From positions 1-5,940 of the forward strand of contig DKMV01000073.1 of NCBI GenBank assembly GCA_002469605.1: DNA of 5,940 nt. Direction: 5' to 3'. Within the stretch, counting starts at the first letter, position 1. Every line of letters starts with the position of its first letter. The translations under genes were made by a program, and so were the position numbers. Below are positions 1 to 4,512 of the stretch, piece by piece. The notes below the pieces were generated by a model that did no database searches, had not been told where the DNA came from, and saw nothing but the letters and a program-made list of their open reading frames with translations. This stretch comes from Leclercia sp. UBA7405 (GTDB lineage Bacteria; Pseudomonadota; Gammaproteobacteria; Enterobacterales; Enterobacteriaceae).

Positions 1-1116
1 CTCGCCACCTTCGCCCTGCTCTACTGCGTACAGCCGATCCTGCCGGTACTCTCCCACGAGTTTGGCGTCTCTCCCGCCAGCAGCAGTATTTCACTTTCTG
101 TTTCTACCGGGATGCTGGCCGTCGGGCTGCTGTTTACCGGGCCGCTGTCGGATGCTATCGGGCGCAAGCCGGTGATGGTGACCGCGCTGCTGCTGGCGTC
201 GGTCTGTACCCTGCTCTCTACCCTGATGACCAGCTGGCACGGCATTCTGTTGATGCGCGCCCTGATTGGCCTCTCCCTGAGCGGCGTGGCGGCGGTGGGC
301 ATGACTTACCTGAGCGAGGAGATCCACCCCAGCTTCGTCGCCTTCTCCATGGGGTTGTACATCAGCGGTAACTCCATTGGCGGGATGAGCGGCCGCCTGC
401 TGAGCGGGGTCTTTACCGACTTCTTTAACTGGCGCATCGCCGTTGCGGCGATCGGCTGTTTTGCGCTGGCCTCGGCGCTGATGTTCTGGCGCATTCTTCC
501 CCCGTCGCGCCATTTTCGCGCCACCTCCCTGCGCCCGAAAACCCTGTTTATCAACTTCCGCCTTCACTGGCGCGATAAAGGGCTGCCGCTGCTGTTCCTG
601 ACCGGCTTTTTGCTGATGGGCTCCTTTGTCACCCTGTTTAACTACATCGGTTACCGCCTGATGCTCTCTCCCTGGCACCTCAGCCAGGCGCTGGTAGGGC
701 TGTTGTCGGTAGCCTATCTCACCGGTACCTGGAGCTCGCCTAAGGCGGGCGCCATGACCGCCCGCTATGGCCGCGGCCCGGTGATGCTCGCCGCCACCGG
801 CATCATGCTGGCCGGTTTACTGTTGACGCTGTTCTCCTCTCTGTGGCTCATTTTTGCCGGGATGCTGCTCTTCTCCGCAGGTTTTTTTGCCGCTCACTCG
901 GTGGCCAGCAGCTGGATCGGCCCCCGCGCCCGCCGCGCCAAAGGCCAGGCGTCGTCGCTCTATCTGTTCAGCTATTACCTCGGCTCCAGCATCGCCGGCA
1001 CCCTGGGGGGCGTTTTCTGGCATAACTATGGCTGGAACGGCGTCGGAGGTTTTATCGCCGCGATGCTCTGCGCCGCGCTGCTGGTAGGGGCGAGCCTGCA
1101 CAAACGGCTGCATTAA
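1..1116 (+). CDS. ynfM: YnfM, MFS inner-membrane transporter (5' end missing)
   Basis: Major facilitator superfamily transporter of the inner membrane. The substrate is not established; the family exports drugs or small metabolites by proton exchange. The frame is open from base 1 and 371 residues are visible. E. coli YnfM has about 417, so roughly 45 N-terminal residues lie outside the window. The ATG at 112 is internal (visible residue 38), because the preceding codons continue YnfM-like sequence (LYCVQPILPVLS). MFS motif A, GPLSDAIGRKP, lies at visible residues 47-57 in the loop after TM2. A related loop in the second half, RYGRGPVM, supports the two-fold 6+6 helix plan. Many hydrophobic helices follow, and the protein ends in a basic tail, LHKRLH. 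I see no frameshift or lesion. No U-tract terminator follows; the downstream gap folds into the hairpin at 1121-1184. The family and ortholog assignment is strong and the substrate is unknown. Confidence 0.95.
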   Translation, partial: LATFALLYCVQPILPVLSHEFGVSPASSSISLSVSTGMLAVGLLFTGPLSDAIGRKPVMVTALLLASVCTLLSTLMTSWHGILLMRALIGLSLSGVAAVGMTYLSEEIHPSFVAFSMGLYISGNSIGGMSGRLLSGVFTDFFNWRIAVAAIGCFALASALMFWRILPPSRHFRATSLRPKTLFINFRLHWRDKGLPLLFLTGFLLMGSFVTLFNYIGYRLMLSPWHLSQALVGLLSVAYLTGTWSSPKAGAMTARYGRGPVMLAATGIMLAGLLLTLFSSLWLIFAGMLLFSAGFFAAHSVASSWIGPRARRAKGQASSLYLFSYYLGSSIAGTLGGVFWHNYGWNGVGGFIAAMLCAALLVGASLHKRLH

Positions 1117-1120
1117 GATT

Positions 1121-1184
1121 GGGTCTCGTGTTTGGGCAAGCCAGATGCTAACGTGGGGCATTGGCTTGTTCAGACATGAGGTCT
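1121..1184 (+). promoter_or_regulatory. Long RNA hairpin covering the ribosome binding site of the M32 carboxypeptidase gene
   Basis: In the + strand RNA, bases 1121-1143 pair with 1162-1184, and 1145-1148 pair with 1158-1161. G1144 is bulged and the loop is 9 nt (1149-1157). By hand this gives 27 pairs: 20 Watson-Crick and 7 G-U. The core CAAGCCA/TGGCTTG (1137-1143 with 1162-1168) is perfect. The Shine-Dalgarno GAGG (1178-1181) pairs with TCTC (1124-1127), and the stem ends two bases before the ATG at 1187. No U-run follows, so it does not look like a standard intrinsic terminator. I infer translational control of the peptidase, possibly opened by ribosomes ending ynfM at 1116. It could instead be an mRNA processing site or a stabilising 3' end for ynfM. 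Confidence 0.6.
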
Positions 1185-1186
1185 TA

Positions 1187-2671
1187 ATGGAAAACAATAA
1201 TTACCAACAACTCACCCGCACTTTCCAGCGTCTCTCCCGTTTCTCGCATCTCTCCTCCATCGCCAGCTGGGACATGTTCACCATGATGCCACCCGGCGGC
1301 AGCGCCGCGCGCGGCGAGGCCCTGGCGGAGCTGAGCGTGTTGCAGCATCAGATCCTGACCGACAAAAATGTCGGCGAGTGGCTGAGCGCCGCGGAGGGCG
1401 AAGATCTGAACGATGTCGAACAGGCCAACCTGCGTGAAATGCAGCGCCATTACCAGCAGGCCTCCCTGCTGCCGGAAGCGCTGGTCGAAGCGAAATCGCT
1501 GGCGGGAAGCAAATGCGAGCACGCCTGGCGCACCCAGCGTCCGGCTAACGACTGGCAGGGGTTCTCCGCCAATCTGAAAGAGGTGGTGAAGCTCAGCCGC
1601 GAAGAGGCGCGCCTGCGCGCGGAAGCAAAGGGGTGTACCCCTTACGACGCCCTGCTGGATATCTTTGAGCCGGATATGACCACCGCCCGGCTGGACGTGC
1701 TCTTTGGCGATATGCAATCCTGGCTGCCGGACCTGCTGGCGCAGGTGGTGGAGAAGCAGGCCCAGCAGTCCTTCGTGCCGCCTCAGGGGCCCTTCCCCGT
1801 CGCCACCCAGCGCGAGCTGGGGCTGGAGACCATGAAAATCCTCGGCTTTGATTTTAACGGCGGTCGTCTGGACATCAGCGCCCACCCCTTCTGCGGCGGC
1901 GTACCGGAAGACGTGCGCATCACCACCCGCTACGACGAAGAGGATTTACTCAGCGCCCTGTTCGGCGTGATCCACGAGACCGGCCATGCCCGCTACGAGC
2001 AAAATCTGCCCCGCAGCTGGCCCGGCCAGCCGGTGGCGCTGGCGCGTTCAACGGCGATCCACGAATCCCAGAGCCTGTTCTTTGAGATGCAGCTCGGGCG
2101 CAGCAACGCCTTCCTGAAGCATCTTCTGCCGGCGGTGCATCAGCGCTTTGGCAGCCAGGCCGCCTTCTCGGAAGAGAACTTTATCGCCTGGAACCAGCGC
2201 GTGAAGCCGGGCTATATCCGCGTGGACGCCGACGAGGTGAGCTATCCGGCGCACGTAGTGCTGCGCTATGAAATTGAACGCGCGCTGATCAACGGCGACA
2301 TCGAAGTAGATGACATTCCGGCCCTGTGGGATGAAAAAATGCAGGCCTGGCTGGGGCTGTCCACCAAAGATAACTACCGCAACGGCTGTATGCAGGATAT
2401 CCACTGGACCGACGGCGGTTTTGGCTACTTCCCCTCCTACACCCTGGGGGCGATGTATGCCGCGCAGCTGTTTAACGCCGCCCGTAAGGCACTACCGGGG
2501 CTGGACGCCGACATCGCAGAGGGTAATTTCTATGCTCTGTTCGACTGGCTGCGCCAGAACATCTGGCAACACGGTAGCCGCTTTAGCACCTCGCAGTTGA
2601 TCGAGCGGGCCACCGGCGAAGATCTCAATAGCGCGTACTTCCGCCAGCATCTGACCTCGCGTTATCTGTAA
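1187..2671 (+). CDS. M32 family metallocarboxypeptidase
   Basis: Cytosolic zinc carboxypeptidase (peptidase family M32, related to Thermus and Pyrococcus carboxypeptidases), which removes residues one at a time from peptide C-termini. It has 494 residues, normal for the family (about 500), and no signal peptide. The conserved M32 motifs appear in order: HPF at 233-235, DVRIT at 242-246, the zinc site HETGH at 263-267, IHESQS at 291-296 with E293 as likely third zinc ligand, RVDADEVSYPAH at 345-356, GCMQDIHW at 400-407 and GYFPSYTLG at 413-421. All catalytic positions are present. I chose ATG 1187 because GAGG (1178-1181) sits 5 nt upstream and the family-like helical N-terminus begins there. 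An in-frame ATG at 1145 would add 14 residues but has no good Shine-Dalgarno. The gene is absent from this place in E. coli K-12 as I recall. Its physiological role in enterobacteria is unknown to me; peptide turnover is a reasonable inference. Confidence 0.95.
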   Translation: MENNNYQQLTRTFQRLSRFSHLSSIASWDMFTMMPPGGSAARGEALAELSVLQHQILTDKNVGEWLSAAEGEDLNDVEQANLREMQRHYQQASLLPEALVEAKSLAGSKCEHAWRTQRPANDWQGFSANLKEVVKLSREEARLRAEAKGCTPYDALLDIFEPDMTTARLDVLFGDMQSWLPDLLAQVVEKQAQQSFVPPQGPFPVATQRELGLETMKILGFDFNGGRLDISAHPFCGGVPEDVRITTRYDEEDLLSALFGVIHETGHARYEQNLPRSWPGQPVALARSTAIHESQSLFFEMQLGRSNAFLKHLLPAVHQRFGSQAAFSEENFIAWNQRVKPGYIRVDADEVSYPAHVVLRYEIERALINGDIEVDDIPALWDEKMQAWLGLSTKDNYRNGCMQDIHWTDGGFGYFPSYTLGAMYAAQLFNAARKALPGLDADIAEGNFYALFDWLRQNIWQHGSRFSTSQLIERATGEDLNSAYFRQHLTSRYL

Positions 2672-2677
2672 ACCTCT

Positions 2678-2703
2678 ACGCCGGGCGCCCTGCCCGGCGT
2701 TTT
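2678..2703 (+). terminator. Rho-independent terminator after the M32 carboxypeptidase gene
   Basis: A perfect 9-bp G+C-rich stem, ACGCCGGGC (2678-2686) with GCCCGGCGT (2692-2700), has a 5-nt loop and runs into TTTT (2700-2703). It starts six bases after the stop codon and closes the ynfM/M32 transcription unit just before the DinI-like promoter. Confidence 0.88.
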
Positions 2704-2707
2704 CCGC

Positions 2708-2735
2708 TTGATATTTTCCGCCATTACAGTATAAA
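2708..2735 (+). promoter_or_regulatory. Sigma-70 promoter of the DinI-family gene
   Basis: The -35 is TTGATA (2708-2713), the spacer is 16 nt and the -10 is TATAAA (2730-2735). The predicted start lies near 2742, inside the LexA box that follows directly, so LexA would block initiation. Confidence 0.7.
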
Positions 2736-2755
2736 TACTGGATATAAAGACAGTA
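2736..2755 (+). promoter_or_regulatory. LexA (SOS) box
   Basis: The site reads TACTGGATAT then AAAGACAGTA. It keeps the outer TACTG...CAGTA palindrome and the CTGN-N8-ACAG spacing of the enterobacterial LexA consensus, with one core change (CTGT to CTGG). An A+T-rich centre is also typical. It sits between the -10 and the ribosome binding site of a DinI-family gene, exactly where SOS control is expected. ACAG at 2726-2729 adds a third half-site spaced N8 from CTGG, in the opposite arrangement. Confidence 0.85.
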
Positions 2756-2768
2756 CCAAGGAAATTCC

Positions 2769-3008
2769 ATGTTTGTTGAACTCATTTACGATAAGCGCAA
2801 CGTTGCGGGCCTGCCCGGCGCCCGGGAGATTATTCTTGATGAGCTGACCCGCCGGGTTCATCGCATCTTCCCGGATGCCGACGTCAAGGTGAAACCGATG
2901 CAGGCCAACGGCCTGAACAGCGACGCCAGTAAAAGCGATCGTGAAAAGCTAAACCGCATGCTGGAAGAGATGTTCGACGAAGCCGATATGTGGCTGGTAG
3001 CCGAGTAA
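2769..3008 (+). CDS. DinI-family SOS response modulator
   Basis: Small cytosolic protein of the DinI family. DinI binds RecA filaments and tunes their co-protease activity, and so the cleavage of LexA and UmuD. It has 79 residues; E. coli DinI has 81 and Salmonella MsgA about 79. From memory the opening MFVELIYDKRNV and the GLPGARE segment resemble the MsgA/phage DinI-like branch more than E. coli DinI itself. The family's acidic C-terminal helix is present (E66, E67, D70, E71, D73), ending DMWLVAE; in DinI this helix mimics DNA and contacts RecA. AAGGA (2758-2762) lies 6 nt before the ATG. It has its own promoter and LexA box. No terminator follows, and the RstA box of asr starts 13 nt after the stop. 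SOS induction is inferred from the box. Whether it acts on RecA like DinI or differently like MsgA cannot be read from sequence. Confidence 0.92.
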   Translation: MFVELIYDKRNVAGLPGAREIILDELTRRVHRIFPDADVKVKPMQANGLNSDASKSDREKLNRMLEEMFDEADMWLVAE

Positions 3009-3021
3009 ACTTTGCGTCTTG

Positions 3022-3035
3022 TACATATGGTTACA
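3022..3035 (+). promoter_or_regulatory. RstA box in the asr promoter
   Basis: TACATATGGTTACA matches the published RstA consensus TACATNTNGTTACA at every defined position. RstA, the response regulator of RstBA (itself under PhoPQ), activates asr at low pH in E. coli. The likely -10 is within GATACTAAT (3040-3048), and no good -35 is present, as expected for an activator-dependent promoter. The exact -10 is uncertain. Confidence 0.88.
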
Positions 3036-3060
3036 CGCCGATACTAATCACTCACGGAAG

Positions 3061-3120
3061 CCCTGCATATACAGGGATATAGTGTTTTCAACGGCCCCGC
3101 AGTGGGGTTAACTGAAAAAC
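3061..3120 (+). other. Structured 5' leader of asr mRNA (two predicted hairpins)
   Basis: Hairpin 1 pairs CCCTG (3061-3065) with CAGGG (3072-3076). Hairpin 2 pairs GTTTTCA (3084-3090) with TGAAAA-C (3113-3120, one A bulged). It encloses an inner stem of CCCC (3095-3098) with GGGG (3104-3107), extended by two G-U pairs. The asr Shine-Dalgarno GAGG (3127-3130) stays free 6 nt downstream. Folding was done by eye. A role in mRNA stability or pH-dependent translation is a guess. Confidence 0.45.
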
Positions 3121-3138
3121 CAATCCGAGGGTAGAACG

Positions 3139-3456
3139 ATGAAAAAAGTATTAGCGCTGGTTGTTGCCGCTGCAATGGGTCTCTCTTCTGCAGCTTTCGC
3201 AGCAGAGACGGTAGCCACCACTCAGGCTCCGGCTGCGACCGCAACCACCAAGGCACCGGCCGCTAAAACCACGCATCACAAAAAGCACAAGAAAGCCGCC
3301 GTACAGAAAGCTCAGGCCGCTAAAAAACACCATAAAAAAGCGGTGAAGAAAGACGAAACCGCCCCGGTTGCGCAGAAAGCCCAGGCTGCTAAAAAGCACC
3401 ACAAGAAAGCCGTTAAGCACGATGCCGCTAAACCGGCTGCACAGCCTGCTGCATAA
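3139..3456 (+). CDS. asr: Asr, acid-shock periplasmic protein
   Basis: Acid-induced, highly basic, intrinsically disordered protein exported to the periplasm. In E. coli the precursor is processed and the gene is needed for growth or survival under moderate acid. It has 105 residues, against 102 in E. coli. A Sec signal peptide covers residues 1-21 (basic MKK, hydrophobic core, AFA before the cut), almost identical to E. coli. The mature part is nearly all Ala, Lys, His, Thr, Gln and Pro. It holds a perfect 15-residue repeat beginning [12 protein letters not shown] at 56-70 and 79-93, 23 residues apart. It ends KPAAQPAA like E. coli Asr. GAGG (3127-3130) lies 8 nt before the ATG. Control by RstA is supported by the upstream box. 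The Lys/His-rich composition suggests proton or anion buffering or protein protection; this is inference. Confidence 0.97.
   Translation: MKKVLALVVAAAMGLSSAAFAAETVATTQAPAATATTKAPAAKTTHHKKHKKAAVQKAQAAKKHHKKAVKKDETAPVAQKAQAAKKHHKKAVKHDAAKPAAQPAA
3304..3417 (+). repeat. Internal direct repeat in asr (2 x 45 bp, period 69 bp)
   Basis: The units at 3304-3348 and 3373-3417 encode the same 15 residues but differ at 7 of 45 bases, all at third codon positions. The spacer encodes KDETAPVA. This is an old duplication kept identical in protein only. Confidence 0.85.
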
Positions 3457-3475
3457 GTCTTAAAGATAAGTCGCC

Positions 3476-3515
3476 CGGTGTCGGAACGCAGTCTGTTCCG
3501 GCGCCGTTTTTATTT
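3476..3515 (+). terminator. Rho-independent terminator after asr
   Basis: A 12-pair stem, 3476-3487 with 3495-3506 (inner part CGGAAC/GTTCCG, two G-U pairs in the outer half), has a 7-nt loop and is followed by TTTTTATTT (3507-3515). It starts 20 nt after the asr stop and lies directly before the ribosome binding site of ydgU, so ydgU depends on read-through or an unseen promoter. Confidence 0.9.
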
Positions 3516-3526
3516 CCGGAGGCGTC

Positions 3527-3610
3527 ATGCTGCGTCGCTATCGGTTTGAGGTGATCCTGATTACTCTTATTTTATGTGCGCTTATCGCGGGCGAGTTTTA
3601 TCTTTCCTGA
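3527..3610 (+). CDS. ydgU: YdgU, 27-residue small membrane protein
   Basis: The ATG at 3527 opens a 27-codon frame ending in TGA at 3608-3610. GGAGG (3518-3522) is a strong Shine-Dalgarno 4 nt upstream. The peptide begins MLRRYRFEV, has a hydrophobic segment at about residues 9-22 rich in Ile and Leu, and ends GEFYLS. Basic residues before the helix suggest the N-terminus faces the cytoplasm. E. coli encodes a small membrane protein, YdgU, of about this size at the same place between asr and ydgD, and the R-Y-R-F-E start fits my memory of it. The function is unknown. Its position straight after the asr terminator suggests expression by read-through of asr transcripts, hence acid induction. 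It is too short for routine gene callers. The reading frame is certain; translation rests on the ribosome binding site and synteny. Confidence 0.8.
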   Translation: MLRRYRFEVILITLILCALIAGEFYLS

Positions 3611-3662
3611 ATGTAGCACGCTGATTTTACTCCCACTTTCTCGCCGTCCCGTCTATAGTTAT

Positions 3663-3691
3663 TTAACAGGGTTTACTTTAATAATCATAAT
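3663..3691 (+). promoter_or_regulatory. Candidate sigma-70 promoter of ydgD
   Basis: The -35 is TTAACA (3663-3668), the spacer is 17 nt and the -10 is CATAAT (3686-3691), each 5 of 6 to consensus. The start would fall near 3698, giving a leader of only about 14 nt. A TATAGT at 3654-3659 could be another -10 but has no matching -35. Confidence 0.6.
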
Positions 3692-3711
3692 TACCCCCTT
3701 CAGAGTGAGAT

Positions 3712-4512
3712 ATGCGTAGATCTGTTGTCATTTTATTGGGAACCTTTTGTCTCTTATCAGGCTTTTCTTATGCCGACAGCGGCAACGACGTGGAGACGCT
3801 GTTTTTCGGCCATGACGACCGCATGCGCGTTAGCCATCCAACCGAGGCTCCCTGGGACGCTATCGGCCAGCTTGAAACCGCCAGCGGTAATCTTTGCACC
3901 GCTACCCTTATTACCCCCCGTCTCGCCCTTACCGCCGGGCACTGCCTGCTGACGCCGCCGGATGGCAAAGCCGATAAAGCCATCGCCCTGCGTTTTGTTT
4001 CGCAGAATGGCGTCTGGCGTTATGAGATCCACGGCATCGAAGGGCGCGTTGAGCCCTCTCTCGGAAAACGGCTGAAGGCAGACGGCGACGGCTGGATCGT
4101 ACCGCCGGGTGCGGCATCCTGGGACTTTGGGCTGGTAGTGTTGCGCTATCCCCCCTCCGGAATCACGCCGCTTCCGCTGTTTGACGGGGATAAAAATGCC
4201 CTCACTGCCGCGCTGAAAGCGGCCGGACGCAAAGTGAGCCAGGCGGGCTATCCGGAAGATCATCTCGATACCCTGTTCACCCACCAGGACTGCATTGTCA
4301 CCGGCTGGGCGCAAAAAAGCGTGCTTTCACATCAGTGCGATACTCTGCCGGGCGACAGCGGTTCACCTTTGATGCTGGAAACCGACAGCGGCTGGCAGCT
4401 TATCGGAGTGCAGAGCTCGGCCCCGGCGGCCAAAGATCGCTGGCGCGCCGATAACCGCGCCCTTTCAGTCACCGGTTTTCGCGATAAGCTGCAGGCGCTG
4501 GCGCAGGAGTAG
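3712..4512 (+). CDS. ydgD: YdgD, secreted trypsin-fold serine protease
   Basis: Predicted exported serine endopeptidase of the chymotrypsin/V8-like fold, 266 residues; E. coli YdgD is about 273. A Sec signal peptide covers residues 1-21 (MRRS start, hydrophobic core, cut after SYA), so it should act in the periplasm. The catalytic triad is complete: H77 in TAGHC, D138 in SWDFG and S216 in LPGDSGSP. C62 and C78 flank the His motif as in the conserved Cys42-Cys58 disulfide of the fold; C194 and C209 may form a second. D210 lies six residues before the Ser, the place of the trypsin specificity Asp, but V8-like enzymes often have Asp in this motif too, so the specificity is open. No PDZ or other domain is present. 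The substrate is unknown to me. The start at 3712 gives a proper signal peptide, although the Shine-Dalgarno (AGAGTGAG, 3702-3709) is weak. The stop abuts the convergent gene with no gap. Confidence 0.95.
   Translation: MRRSVVILLGTFCLLSGFSYADSGNDVETLFFGHDDRMRVSHPTEAPWDAIGQLETASGNLCTATLITPRLALTAGHCLLTPPDGKADKAIALRFVSQNGVWRYEIHGIEGRVEPSLGKRLKADGDGWIVPPGAASWDFGLVVLRYPPSGITPLPLFDGDKNALTAALKAAGRKVSQAGYPEDHLDTLFTHQDCIVTGWAQKSVLSHQCDTLPGDSGSPLMLETDSGWQLIGVQSSAPAAKDRWRADNRALSVTGFRDKLQALAQE

Noticed and set aside
91..678. Minus-strand frame of 195 codons opposite ynfM
   Set aside because: It has a Gln/Gly/Arg/Ala-rich low-complexity translation with no family resemblance and lies wholly antisense to a well-recognised transporter; it is a by-product of G+C-rich codons.
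1145..1186. Upstream ATG at 1145 as start of the M32 carboxypeptidase
   Set aside because: It lies inside the hairpin stem without a usable Shine-Dalgarno. The ATG at 1187 has GAGG at a good distance and fits the family N-terminus.
1184..1885. Minus-strand frame of 233 codons opposite the M32 gene
   Set aside because: It is antisense to a peptidase with every family motif intact, and its translation shows no domain.
3151..3420. Hydrophobic minus-strand frame of 89 codons opposite asr
   Set aside because: The complement of Lys codons gives Phe and Leu, so its membrane-like look is an artefact of the Lys-rich asr; no good ribosome binding site or conservation argument was seen.
4311..4335. 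A-run at 4313-4318 as a minus-strand terminator for the GGDEF-EAL gene
   Set aside because: In the minus-strand RNA the U-run is preceded only by 3-4 bp stems, too weak for an intrinsic terminator, and it lies about 200 bases into ydgD.
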